A stretch of 64,000 nucleotides of DNA from a bacterium HR40 (GTDB taxonomy: Bacteria > Pseudomonadota > Alphaproteobacteria > Geminicoccales > Geminicoccaceae), in NCBI GenBank assembly GCA_002898275.1, contig BEIQ01000001.1, positions 489,899 to 553,898 of the forward strand. Direction: 5' to 3'. Shown in pieces: positions 9,392 to 18,091 of the stretch. A program made the translations under genes and the position numbers. Numbering within the stretch: the first letter of the stretch is position 1; the number at the start of each line of letters is the position of its first letter. The notes under the pieces were generated by a model, which made no database searches, was not told the origin of the DNA, and was given only the letters and a program-made list of their open reading frames with translations.

Positions 9392-10723
9392 TCAGGCGGT
9401 CTCGCCGCGCAAACGCGCAAGCGCACGGTCGCGGCCGAGACGCGGTAGCAGAAGCGCGAGCTCCGGTCCATGTTCGCGGCCGGTGAGGGCGAGGCGCAAG
9501 GGGCGGAAGAGCGCTCGCCCGCGGCGGCCGGTCGCGGCAGCCAGCTGGTCGAGGAAGGCGCGGGCCTCGGCGGGGCTGGAAAGCCGTTCTGGCAACAGGG
9601 CTGCAGCCCGCTCCAGCAGCTCGCGATCGGTCACGACCGGTGTGATCGGGCCGTGCACGATCTGCCACCACATGCCGACCTCGGCGAGGGTGTCGACATT
9701 GGGCCGCACGAGCTGCCAGAACTCCTCGTCGACCCGGGACAGTCCGAGGGCCGCGAGCTGAGCTGCCACCTCGTGGAACGAGAGGGTGCGCAGCATGCGG
9801 CCATTGAAGCGGCGGAGATCGTCGATATCGAGCCGCGCCGGAGCACGGCCGAAGGCCGCGATGTCAAAGCTCCGGACGAGGCTCTCCGGCCGGTCGTCGG
9901 GTGCGGGCGCGATGCCGGTACCGAGCCGGGCCAGATAGGCGAAGAGGGCAGGGGCCAAGAACCCCTGGTCGCGCAGCGCGACCAGGCTGAGATCGTTCAA
10001 GCGCTTGGAGAGCGGCCGCCCGGAGACGTCGCACAGCAGCGGCAGATGGGCGAAAGCCGGCGGCTTGGCGTCGAGTGCGGCGAAGATCTGGATCTGGACG
10101 GCGGTGTTGGTGAGATGGTCCTCGCCGCGGACGACATGGGTGATGCCGAGATCGACGTCGTCGACGACGGAGGCGAAAATATAGGTGAAGCTGCCATCCG
10201 CTCGTCGCACCACCGGGTCCGAAAGGCTTTCCACCGCGATCGTCCGCTCGCCGAAGACGAGATCGCGGAAGACCGCCGGTTGCGGCTCGAGGCGGAAACG
10301 GAAATAGGGTTCCCGGCTGGCCGCGGCGCCAGCCGGAGTGCCACCCTCTCCCTCGAGCCGCCGGTAGCGCGGAGGTTCGCCGCGGGCGAGCGCTCTCGCC
10401 CGAAGCGCGGCGAGCTCCTCCTCCGTCTCGTAGCACGGGTAGATTCGGCCGCGGGCGAGCAGCTCCTCGAAATGGACGAGATAGAGGGGGCTGCGTTCGC
10501 TCTGGCGATACTCGGCTCGCCAGTCGAGGCCGAGCCACCGCAGGTCCTCGCGAATGGCGGCCTCGAACGAGGGATCGCTGCGCGTCCGGTCGGTATCGTC
10601 GAAGCGCAGCAGCATGTCCCCCCCGTGGCTCTTGGCAAAGAGCCACGCGAGGATGGCGATGCGGGCATTGCCGAGGTGGAGCCGCCCGCTCGGACTGGGC
10701 GCGAATCGGGTAAGGACGGTCAC
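9392..10723 (-). CDS. gltX: Glutamyl-tRNA synthetase, variant motif type
   Basis: This 443-residue class I synthetase attaches Glu to tRNA. The N-terminal catalytic fold begins TRFAPSPSGRLHLGNARIA, so the HIGH motif reads HLGN. The usual KMSKR loop reads RPLSKRLNDLSL, keeping the Ser-Lys-Arg core. The C-terminal helical anticodon-binding domain follows. Such variant GluRS copies are common in alphaproteobacteria, where one of two copies can specialise for tRNA-Glu or tRNA-Gln; which applies here needs the rest of the genome. The GTG at 10723 begins directly before the conserved region; its ribosome binding site is weak. It heads the gltX-cysS-cimA operon. Confidence 0.9.
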   Translation of the reverse strand: MTVLTRFAPSPSGRLHLGNARIAILAWLFAKSHGGDMLLRFDDTDRTRSDPSFEAAIREDLRWLGLDWRAEYRQSERSPLYLVHFEELLARGRIYPCYETEEELAALRARALARGEPPRYRRLEGEGGTPAGAAASREPYFRFRLEPQPAVFRDLVFGERTIAVESLSDPVVRRADGSFTYIFASVVDDVDLGITHVVRGEDHLTNTAVQIQIFAALDAKPPAFAHLPLLCDVSGRPLSKRLNDLSLVALRDQGFLAPALFAYLARLGTGIAPAPDDRPESLVRSFDIAAFGRAPARLDIDDLRRFNGRMLRTLSFHEVAAQLAALGLSRVDEEFWQLVRPNVDTLAEVGMWWQIVHGPITPVVTDRELLERAAALLPERLSSPAEARAFLDQLAAATGRRGRALFRPLRLALTGREHGPELALLLPRLGRDRALARLRGETA

Positions 10724-10866
10724 GGGCTCGGATCGTTCGCTGAGCGGTCGCCCCTGACCGCAGCACCGGCGCGGTGGCCGCGCATTGTGCGGTGGGCGGG
10801 CGCCGGCTAGAGATCCCTCCGTCGACATAAATTGAGGCGCCAGCGGCGCAAGGGGGCCGTCGCCAC

Positions 10867-11880
10867 GTGCTCCGCTTCCTCCTCACCCGTCTCGGGTTGC
10901 TGGTCCCGACGTTCTTCGGGGTCACCCTCATCGCTTTCCTGTTCATCCGGCTTTTGCCGGGCGACCCGGTCGAGCTCATGGCCGGGGAGCGGGGGGTGGA
11001 TCCGGAGCGCCACGCCCGTTTGCTGCACGAGCTCGGCTTCGATCGGCCGCTCCTCGAGCAATATGTCCTCTATCTGGGGCGTGTCTTGCAGGGTGACCTC
11101 GGGCGGTCGATCGTCACCAAGCAGCCCGTACTCTCCGAGTTCCTCGCCCTGTTCCCGGCGACCGTCGAGCTGTCGCTCTGCGCCATGATCTTCGCCGTGC
11201 TGCTCGGACTCCCGGCAGGGGTGCTGGCGGCCGTACGCCGCGGCACGCTGCTCGATCACGCGGTGATCGCCGTCACCCTCACCGGTTACAGCATGCCCAT
11301 CTTTTGGTGGGGGCTCTTGCTCATCATCGTCTTTTCCGGGACGCTCGGCTGGACCCCCGTCTCGGGGCGGATCTCGCTCCTTTATTTCGTGGAACCCAAG
11401 ACCGGCTTCATGCTGATCGATACGCTCCTCGCCGGCGATCGGGAAGCTTTCGCCTCCGCACTTCGACATCTCGTGTTGCCCACCGTGGTGCTCGGTACCA
11501 TCCCCCTCGCGGTGATCGCTCGCCAGACCCGCTCCGCCATGCTCGAGGTACTGGGCGAGGACTATATTCGCACCGCGCGCGCCAAGGGTCTGGCCCCGTG
11601 GCGGGTGATCGGGCTGCACGCCTTGCGCAACGCCCTGATCCCGGTGGTCACCACGATCGGCCTGCAGGTGGGAGTGCTGCTCGCAGGAGCGATCCTCACC
11701 GAAACCATTTTCTCCTGGCCCGGTGTCGGCAAATGGCTCGTCGATTCGACCTTTCGGCGCGACTATCCGGTGGTGCAGGGAGGCCTTTTGCTGATCGCGA
11801 GCCTGGTGATGATGGTGAACGTGGTGATCGACCTGCTCTACGGGCTCATCAATCCCCGTATCCGCCACCGGAGAGCGTGA
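10867..11880 (+). CDS. Peptide/nickel-type ABC transporter permease, DppB-like
   Basis: This inner-membrane protein of 337 residues has six predicted membrane segments, the first at about residues 8-30 ([20 protein letters not shown]). The family EAA loop appears as [27 protein letters not shown] at about residues 232-258. The start is GTG, with AAGGGGG about 12 bases upstream. It forms the transmembrane channel with the next gene product. TGATG overlap with the second permease shows tight coupling. Substrate class (dipeptide, oligopeptide, nickel or glutathione) cannot be fixed because no solute-binding protein is encoded nearby. Confidence 0.88.
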   Translation: MLRFLLTRLGLLVPTFFGVTLIAFLFIRLLPGDPVELMAGERGVDPERHARLLHELGFDRPLLEQYVLYLGRVLQGDLGRSIVTKQPVLSEFLALFPATVELSLCAMIFAVLLGLPAGVLAAVRRGTLLDHAVIAVTLTGYSMPIFWWGLLLIIVFSGTLGWTPVSGRISLLYFVEPKTGFMLIDTLLAGDREAFASALRHLVLPTVVLGTIPLAVIARQTRSAMLEVLGEDYIRTARAKGLAPWRVIGLHALRNALIPVVTTIGLQVGVLLAGAILTETIFSWPGVGKWLVDSTFRRDYPVVQGGLLLIASLVMMVNVVIDLLYGLINPRIRHRRA

Positions 11881-12794
11881 TGGCTGCCGCCCCCGGGAGC
11901 CTCCGGGAACGGGACAGGAGCGAGCCGGAACCGCCCGGACCGCTTGCCGATTTCTGGCACCACTTCCGCAGGAACCGCGGGGCCCTCGTGGGGCTCGCCG
12001 TGCTCGCCGTCCTCGTGCTCGTGGCGCTCCTGGCGGACGTCCTCGCTCCCCATCCGCCCGATCTGCAATACCGCGACTCCTTGCTGCTGCCGCCGGCGTT
12101 CCAAGAAGGCGGCCGGATCACCTTCTTGCTCGGCACGGATGCACTCGGTCGCGACATCTTCTCGCGCATCCTCCATGGGGCGCGCTACTCGCTCGCCATC
12201 GGCGTCCTCGTCATCCTCCTCGCGCTCGTGGCCGGCATCGGCATCGGTCTGGTTGCCGCGTTCGCCGGCGGCGTCGTCGACACCCTCGTCATGCGCCTCA
12301 TGGACGTGCTCATCGCCATGCCCGGGCTTCTGCTCGCCCTGGTGGTCGTCGCCCTCGTCGGTCCCGGGTTGTTCAACGCCATGTTCGCGATCGCCGTGGT
12401 CTATCTGCCCCATTTCGTACGTCTCACCCGTGCTGCCGCCATGGCCGAGCTCGGGCGCGATTACGTGACGGCGAGCCGGATGGCGGGTGCTGGAGTGCTG
12501 CGGCTCATGTTCGTCACGGTTCTGCCCAATTGCACCCCGCCGCTCATCGTCCAGGCGACCCTCGGCTTCTCGACCGCGGTGCTCGACATGGCCGCCCTGG
12601 GCTTTCTCGGCATGGGGGCGCAGCCGCCGACCCCCGAGTGGGGGACGATGCTCGCCGACGCCCGCGAGTTCATCTTGCGGGCCTGGTGGGTGGTGACCAT
12701 GCCCGGGCTCGCCATCCTCGTCACCGTGCTGGCGATCAACCTCGTAGGCGATGGACTGCGCGACGTGCTCGATCCCCGGCTGCGGATGACATGA
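11880..12794 (+). CDS. Peptide/nickel-type ABC transporter permease, DppC-like
   Basis: This 304-residue permease starts at an ATG that overlaps the stop of the first permease (TGATG). A Pro/Glu/Arg-rich cytoplasmic N-terminus precedes the first membrane helix (about residues 40-60). [23 protein letters not shown] and the EAA loop [23 protein letters not shown] are typical of DppC/OppC proteins. It pairs with the DppB-like subunit in the cytoplasmic membrane. Confidence 0.88.
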   Translation: MAAAPGSLRERDRSEPEPPGPLADFWHHFRRNRGALVGLAVLAVLVLVALLADVLAPHPPDLQYRDSLLLPPAFQEGGRITFLLGTDALGRDIFSRILHGARYSLAIGVLVILLALVAGIGIGLVAAFAGGVVDTLVMRLMDVLIAMPGLLLALVVVALVGPGLFNAMFAIAVVYLPHFVRLTRAAAMAELGRDYVTASRMAGAGVLRLMFVTVLPNCTPPLIVQATLGFSTAVLDMAALGFLGMGAQPPTPEWGTMLADAREFILRAWWVVTMPGLAILVTVLAINLVGDGLRDVLDPRLRMT

Positions 12795-13792
12795 GCCTGC
12801 TCGAGATCCGTAACCTCACGGTCGAATTCCCGACGACGGCAGGGATGTTGCGCGCCGTCGACGGCGTCGATCTCGACGTCGCACCCGGCGAGATCGTGGC
12901 GATCGTGGGCGAATCCGGCTCCGGTAAATCGGTGGCCATGCTCGCCGTCATGGGCCTGCTCCCGCCGCAGGCGCGGGTCTCGGCCGACCGGCTCGCCTTC
13001 GACGGTCGCGATCTGCGGGAGATGACGCCGCGCGAGCGGCGACGCATCGTCGGTCGCGACATGGCGATGATCTTCCAGGAGCCTTCGACCTCCCTCAATC
13101 CTTGCTTTACCATCGGCTTTCAGCTGGACGAGGCCATTGCCACCCATCTCGGGGGCAGCCGTGCCGAGCGCCGGCGGCTCGCCATAAGCCTGCTCGCTCG
13201 GGTCGGCATCCCGTCGCCCGAAGAGCGCCTCAGGGCGTTCCCGCATCAGCTCTCGGGGGGAATGAACCAGCGGGTGATGATCGCGATGGCCATTGCCTGC
13301 CATCCGCGGCTGCTGATCGCCGACGAGCCCACGACGGCCCTCGACGTCACCATCCAGGCGCAAATCCTCGACCTGCTGCTCGAACTCCAGCGCGAGCGGG
13401 GGATGGCGCTGGTCCTCATCACCCATGCCATGGGCGTGGTGGCGGAAACGGCGCAGCGGGTGATCGTCCAATATGCCGGCCAGCAGGTCGAGCAACAGGA
13501 CGTCCTCGGTCTGTTCGACCATCCCCGTCATCCCTATACGGCGGCCCTCCTCGACGCTCTGCCGGAACGCAACCTCGGCCGCCGTCTCGCCGCCATTCCC
13601 GGCACGGTACCCGGCGCGTGGGACCGACCGCGGGGCTGTCTGTTCCATCCCCGTTGTCGGTTCGCGACCGATCTGTGCCGCCAGCTGTCGCCGCCACCCG
13701 CTTCACCGGAGCTGGGCCGCGCTCGCTGCCACTATCCGCTGATCGACGGCGCGCCGCGCAACCACCCGGGGCCACTCGGGAGGGCCGAGTGA
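12791..13792 (+). CDS. Peptide ABC transporter ATP-binding protein, DppD-like
   Basis: This 333-residue ATPase energises the transporter. Walker A is GESGSGKS (about residues 38-45), the signature is [14 protein letters not shown] and Walker B is [12 protein letters not shown], followed by the switch His (LITHAMG). The C-terminal oligopeptide-transporter domain contains the four-cysteine-type CLFHPRC..CR..C pattern that can bind an iron-sulfur cluster. The ATG overlaps the preceding stop (ATGA). The signature Gly-Gln pair reads GMNQ rather than GGQRQ, a usual DppD variation. Confidence 0.9.
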   Translation: MSLLEIRNLTVEFPTTAGMLRAVDGVDLDVAPGEIVAIVGESGSGKSVAMLAVMGLLPPQARVSADRLAFDGRDLREMTPRERRRIVGRDMAMIFQEPSTSLNPCFTIGFQLDEAIATHLGGSRAERRRLAISLLARVGIPSPEERLRAFPHQLSGGMNQRVMIAMAIACHPRLLIADEPTTALDVTIQAQILDLLLELQRERGMALVLITHAMGVVAETAQRVIVQYAGQQVEQQDVLGLFDHPRHPYTAALLDALPERNLGRRLAAIPGTVPGAWDRPRGCLFHPRCRFATDLCRQLSPPPASPELGRARCHYPLIDGAPRNHPGPLGRAE

Positions 13793-14796
13793 GCGTGCTC
13801 GTCGAAGCGACCGACCTGCGGCAGATCTATCGGATCGGCGGCGGCCTCCTCGGGCGCGGTCGGGAACTGCGGGCGGTGGACGGGGTGAGCTTCGGCCTCG
13901 ATGTCGGCCGCACCCTCGCCGTGGTCGGCGAATCCGGCTGCGGGAAATCGACGCTGGCCCGCCTGGTGACGATGCTCGAGCGGCCCGTCTCGGGTCGGCT
14001 CGTGATCGACGGACTCGATGCCGGCACCGCCCGCGGCGCCGACCGCCGCAGACTCAGGCGCACGGTCCAGATGGTCTTCCAGGACCCCTATAGTTCCCTC
14101 AATCCGCGGCGCAGGATCGAGGCGATTCTCGAGGAACCCCTCATCGTCAACACCGCGATGCCGGCCCCCGAGCGGCGCGAGTGGGTGGCCGAGATGCTGC
14201 GGCGGGTGGGACTGCGGCCAGAGCACGGTCGCCGTTATCCTCACATGTTCTCCGGCGGCCAGCGTCAGCGTATCGCGATCGCTCGCGCCCTGGTTTTGCG
14301 GCCCAAACTCGTGGTGCTGGACGAGCCGCTCTCGGCTCTCGATCTCTCGGTGCAGGCCCAGATCCTCAACCTCCTTCAGGATCTCCAGGCGGCGTTCGGG
14401 CTTGCCTATCTGTTCATCAGCCACGATCTGTCGGTGGTGCAGCACCTCGCCGACGAGGTCGCGGTCATGTATCTCGGCCGCATCGTCGAGCAGGGCCCGA
14501 AGGCCACGGTGTTCGGCACCCCAGCCCATCCCTACACGCGGGCCCTGCTCGCGGCCACCCCCATTGCCGATCCCCATCGGCGGCGGGAGCGGGTCCCGAT
14601 CGCGGGCGAAATTCCTTCGCCGCTCGCGCCACCATCCGGCTGCGCCTTCCATCCCCGCTGTCCGTTCGCCGACCCGCGCTGCCGCAGCGAGCGCCCGCTG
14701 TTGCGGCAAGCGGGAGGCCGATCGGTCGCCTGTCATGCCGTCGAGGAGGGTCGACTTCCGCCCGGCAGCAGGTTTGCGGGAGCGCGAACGGGGTGA
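13789..14796 (+). CDS. Peptide ABC transporter ATP-binding protein, DppF-like
   Basis: This is the second ATPase of the transporter, 335 residues long. Walker A is GESGCGKST, the signature is [15 protein letters not shown], and Walker B is [12 protein letters not shown], with switch His in FISHDLSVV. It ends with the oligopeptide-transporter C-terminal domain ([14 protein letters not shown]). The GTG start overlaps the previous stop (GTGA). It is the last transporter gene; a 76-base gap separates it from the enoyl-CoA hydratase gene. Confidence 0.9.
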   Translation: MSVLVEATDLRQIYRIGGGLLGRGRELRAVDGVSFGLDVGRTLAVVGESGCGKSTLARLVTMLERPVSGRLVIDGLDAGTARGADRRRLRRTVQMVFQDPYSSLNPRRRIEAILEEPLIVNTAMPAPERREWVAEMLRRVGLRPEHGRRYPHMFSGGQRQRIAIARALVLRPKLVVLDEPLSALDLSVQAQILNLLQDLQAAFGLAYLFISHDLSVVQHLADEVAVMYLGRIVEQGPKATVFGTPAHPYTRALLAATPIADPHRRRERVPIAGEIPSPLAPPSGCAFHPRCPFADPRCRSERPLLRQAGGRSVACHAVEEGRLPPGSRFAGARTG

Positions 14797-14872
14797 GAGG
14801 GACTCGCGGCGAGCCGATGGATCGGCTAGCGGGAAGCGCGGTCGATGCTGAAAGAGGGGGAGTGAGGTCGTC

Positions 14873-15655
14873 GTGACCGGTCGCATTCTGCGGGAAGAGC
14901 TCGAGCCCGGTATCGTGCGGGTGATCGTCGACAACCGGGAAAAGCGCAACGCCATCTCGGTCGCGATGTGGCGCGAGCTCGCCGACACCTTCCGGACGCT
15001 CGATGCCGATCTCGGCCTGCGTTGCGTCATCCTGCGCGGGGCCGGCGACGAGGCGTTCGGTGCTGGCGCCGACATCTCGGAGTTCGCGACGACGCGCGCC
15101 AATTCCGTTCAGGCGCGTCACTATGCGGAGAAGGTGCAGGAGGCGCTGCGAGCGGTGCGCCACTGCCGGCATCCGGTCATCGCCGCTATTCGCGGCCTGT
15201 GCGTGGGCGGCGGACTCGAGCTCGCGGTGTGCACCGATCTGCGGATCGCCGGCGCCGGCTCGCGCTTCGGCATTCCCGTCAAACGCCTGGGCCTCACCGT
15301 CGCCTACGACGAGCTCGAGCCGCTCGTCGAGCTCGTGGGCCGCGGCGGCGCCATGCGAATCCTCCTCGAGGGCGATCTGTTCGGCGCCGAAGAAGCCCTG
15401 CGCATGGGCCTCCTCACTCGCGTCGTGGCCGACGAGCAGGTCGATGCGGCCGCTCTCGAGAGCGCCCGTCGGATCGCCGAAGGCGCACCGCTCGTCGCCC
15501 GCTGGCACAAGAAGTTCGTCAACCGCCTGATGGACCCGCGACCGCTCGACGAAAGCGAGCGAGCCGAGAGCTATGCCTGCTTCGACACCGAGGACTTCCG
15601 CACCGGCTTCCGGTCCTTCCTGCAAAGGACCGCGCCGCGCTTCGTCGGTCGTTGA
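14873..15655 (+). CDS. Enoyl-CoA hydratase/isomerase family protein
   Basis: This 260-residue crotonase-fold protein acts on acyl-CoA thioesters. The oxyanion-hole segments AFGAGADISEF and the GLCVGGGLELAVCTDLRIA block are clear. The second catalytic Glu position of classical hydratases (in the GIP-KRLG segment) is not obvious, so isomerase, hydratase or another crotonase activity are all possible. The start is GTG at 14873, with GTGAGG upstream. It is followed 16 bases later by a CoA-transferase gene, suggesting a short CoA-linked degradative unit. Confidence 0.85.
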   Translation: MTGRILREELEPGIVRVIVDNREKRNAISVAMWRELADTFRTLDADLGLRCVILRGAGDEAFGAGADISEFATTRANSVQARHYAEKVQEALRAVRHCRHPVIAAIRGLCVGGGLELAVCTDLRIAGAGSRFGIPVKRLGLTVAYDELEPLVELVGRGGAMRILLEGDLFGAEEALRMGLLTRVVADEQVDAAALESARRIAEGAPLVARWHKKFVNRLMDPRPLDESERAESYACFDTEDFRTGFRSFLQRTAPRFVGR

Positions 15656-15671
15656 GCCGCGGGAGGAGGAG

Positions 15672-16877
15672 GTGAGCGCGCTGGCTGGCATTCGGGTGGT
15701 CGATCTGACCCATATCATGGCCGGACCGACCTGCACCCTCTTGCTCGCCGATCTCGGGGCGGATGTCGTCAAGGTCGAGAAGGTTCCGGGCGGCGACGAC
15801 AGCCGTCGCATGGTGCCTCCCGATGTCGGTGGCGAGGCGGCGGCTTTCCTCATGATGAACCGCAACAAGCGCGGGATCGCCTTGGACCTGCGACGCGAAG
15901 AGGCGAGAGCGGTGCTGTGGCGGCTCATCGAGCGCGCCGACGTGCTGGTGGAGAACTACCGCAAGGGCACCCTCGATCGCCTCGGCTTTGCCTACGAGGC
16001 GGCAGCCCGTCGCAACCCGCGGCTCGTCTGGTGTGCCATCTCCGGCTTCGGACGTACCGGCCCCTACGCCGAGCGCGGCGGGTTCGACCTCGTCGCCCAG
16101 GCGATGAGCGGGATCATGAGCGTGACCGGCACCCGGCGCGGCGAACCGCCGGTCAAGTGTGGCGTGCCCCTCACCGACATCACCGCAGGCATCCTCGCCG
16201 CCGTCGGGATCCTCGCCGCCCTCGTCGAGCGGCAGAGAAGCGGCCGAGGGCAATATGTCGAGACCTCGCTCTACGAGGCTGCCATCACGCATACCTTCTG
16301 GCAATCGGCCATCACCCTGGCAACCGGCGTTTCGCCCGGGCCCATGGGCTCCGCCCATCCGCTTTCCGCGCCCTATCAGGCCTTCGCCACGAGCGATGGC
16401 TGGATCGTGATCGGGGCGAGCAACCAGGCGAACTGGCTCAGGCTGGTCGACGCCCTCGAGGCCCCGGAGCTCGCCGGGGATCCGCGCTTTCGCGACAATG
16501 CCGCGCGGATGCGCCATCTCGCCGAACTCGAAGCCGAACTCGCCCCGCGCTTCCGGACACGCACCACCGCTCAGTGGCTCGAACGCCTCGAGCGAGCCGG
16601 CGTCCCGGCCGGTCCGGTCAACGATATCGCGGCCATGCTCGACGACCCGCAGACTGTCGCGCGCGCCATGCGGGTGAAGGTGCCCCACAGCAAATTGGGC
16701 GAGGTCGATACGCTGGGCCTCCCGGTCAAGCTGTCCCGCACTCCCGGTGGGCCCGTCCGCGGTGCCCCGCTTTACGGCGAGCACACGCGCGAGGTGCTGC
16801 GCGAGCTCGGCTACGACGAGGAGGAGATCGCCACGCTCGTCGCTTCGGGTGCCGCGGTGGTGGCTGAGCACCCATGA
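15672..16877 (+). CDS. CaiB/BaiF family (type III) CoA transferase
   Basis: This 401-residue protein moves CoA between carboxylic acids. GIRVVDLTHIMAGPTCTLLLADLGADVVKVE is the typical N-terminus. The catalytic Asp of the family is likely in the GFDLVAQAMSG segment, and the NRNKRGIALDLR and PYQAFATSDGWIVIG blocks match. The GTG at 15672, inside a GGGAGGAGGAG tract, gives the family start. Together with the enoyl-CoA hydratase it may activate and process an organic acid; the substrate is not predictable from this sequence. Confidence 0.88.
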   Translation: MSALAGIRVVDLTHIMAGPTCTLLLADLGADVVKVEKVPGGDDSRRMVPPDVGGEAAAFLMMNRNKRGIALDLRREEARAVLWRLIERADVLVENYRKGTLDRLGFAYEAAARRNPRLVWCAISGFGRTGPYAERGGFDLVAQAMSGIMSVTGTRRGEPPVKCGVPLTDITAGILAAVGILAALVERQRSGRGQYVETSLYEAAITHTFWQSAITLATGVSPGPMGSAHPLSAPYQAFATSDGWIVIGASNQANWLRLVDALEAPELAGDPRFRDNAARMRHLAELEAELAPRFRTRTTAQWLERLERAGVPAGPVNDIAAMLDDPQTVARAMRVKVPHSKLGEVDTLGLPVKLSRTPGGPVRGAPLYGEHTREVLRELGYDEEEIATLVASGAAVVAEHP

Positions 16878-18073
16878 GCCCGAGCCGTCTCCGTCGCCCG
16901 GGGTCGAGATGGGGGTTGGCTGGCTGGGCGCTCGCGCTCTCGCTCCTCCTATGGCTGCCGGTCGTCGCCGCAGGTCGGCCCCTCGCCGAACTCCGCCGCC
17001 TGCCAGCCGCGATCTCCGCCCTGGCGATGGTCGGGCCACGCCTGGTGGCAGCCGGTACCCTTCCCGACGGACGTCCTTGGCTCGCCGCCTTCGACCCCGA
17101 GCTCCAACCGCTTTGGGAACGCAGGATCGATTCCTGTGGGCGTTGCGGCCTGCTCGCAGCGGTCGCGGTGGATGCGAGGCGAGTGGCGCTCGCCGGTTAC
17201 GTCGACTTCGAGCGCTCCGGCCGCGAGGATGGGTTCTTGCTGCTCGTGGATGCGGAAAGCGGCGAGAGTCTCGCCAGCCGGCGCGTCCTCGCCGCGGCCG
17301 GCGGCCGTTTCCTCGCCCTCGAAGTCGCAGCCGACCGGATGGTCGCGGCAGGGGAGGCAGTGACGCACGGGGGAGCGGGAGTCGATCCGTGGCTCGTGTG
17401 GTTCGATGCCCGGACCCTCGAGCCCCTGCGCGAGTGGCAGCGACGCGAGCCGCTGCCTGCAGGGGCTGCGGTCCTCGCCGCGGGCTCGGACAGCATCGCC
17501 GTTGCCGGCTGGACGCTCGCGCACGGCGGCCCTTGGCCGGCGGGCTGGTTCGCGCGCTTGGACCCCCTCGATAGCACCGCGCCGCCCCGAGAGAAAGACG
17601 CCCAGCGGCCATTGCCGTTCGATGTCACGGCCTTGCTCGCCCTTGGCAACGGTACTTGGCTACTGGCCGGCCAAGCCGGGGTACCCACTGCGAGCGGAGA
17701 ACGGCTAGCACCCCAACTCCGCCTCGCGCGCCTCGACGAGGGTGCACGGTTCGCCCTTTCTGCCGCCGACGGTGGCGAGGCGATCGGGCTCGTGACATCG
17801 CCGCACGGACCCCTTCTCGTCGCCGCCACCCGGCAACCTACCGTCCAACTCCCGGCCGTCGTCGTGCTCGCGGTGGAGCCGGTGGGCCTCGGCGTGACGG
17901 CTCTCCTCTCCTGGCGCGACGGCAATCGCCCGATCCAACCTCGGGTGGTCGCCCGCACGGCTGTGGGCGACGGTCTCTTCGTCGGCGGGAGCTACCCGGA
18001 GACCGGGGGCGGGAGTGGCGAACGCGGCTGGCTCGTGCGGCTGCCGCTGACCCCGGAGCCCCGGAACGGCTGA
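16874..18073 (+). CDS. Exported protein of unknown function, beta-propeller-like composition
   Basis: The ATG overlaps the CoA-transferase stop (ATGA). The 399-residue product begins with basic residues and a strong hydrophobic core (GLAGWALALSLLLWLPVVAAG), predicting a Sec signal peptide cleaved near residue 34. The rest is a series of about seven similar beta-strand units alternating hydrophobic runs such as ISALAMVGPRLVAAGTLPDG with W/D-containing turns, which suggests a beta-propeller. Two cysteines (CGRC near residue 80) could form a disulfide or bind metal. I do not recognise a named family. Coupling to a CoA-transferase gene is unusual for an exported protein. Confidence 0.7.
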   Translation: MSPSRLRRPGSRWGLAGWALALSLLLWLPVVAAGRPLAELRRLPAAISALAMVGPRLVAAGTLPDGRPWLAAFDPELQPLWERRIDSCGRCGLLAAVAVDARRVALAGYVDFERSGREDGFLLLVDAESGESLASRRVLAAAGGRFLALEVAADRMVAAGEAVTHGGAGVDPWLVWFDARTLEPLREWQRREPLPAGAAVLAAGSDSIAVAGWTLAHGGPWPAGWFARLDPLDSTAPPREKDAQRPLPFDVTALLALGNGTWLLAGQAGVPTASGERLAPQLRLARLDEGARFALSAADGGEAIGLVTSPHGPLLVAATRQPTVQLPAVVVLAVEPVGLGVTALLSWRDGNRPIQPRVVARTAVGDGLFVGGSYPETGGGSGERGWLVRLPLTPEPRNG

Positions 18074-18091
18074 GGATCCGCCGCGAGGGGG

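Noticed and set aside
13732-15102. 456-codon minus-strand open frame
   Set aside because: It is antisense to the DppF-like ATPase and the crotonase gene, both of which have clear motifs on the plus strand.
15519-17612. 697-codon minus-strand open frame
   Set aside because: It is antisense to the CoA transferase and the exported protein, Arg/Pro-rich, with no ribosome binding site.
18074-18091. Terminator between the exported protein gene and dnaE2
   Set aside because: The 18-base convergent gap has no inverted repeat or T tract that I can support.
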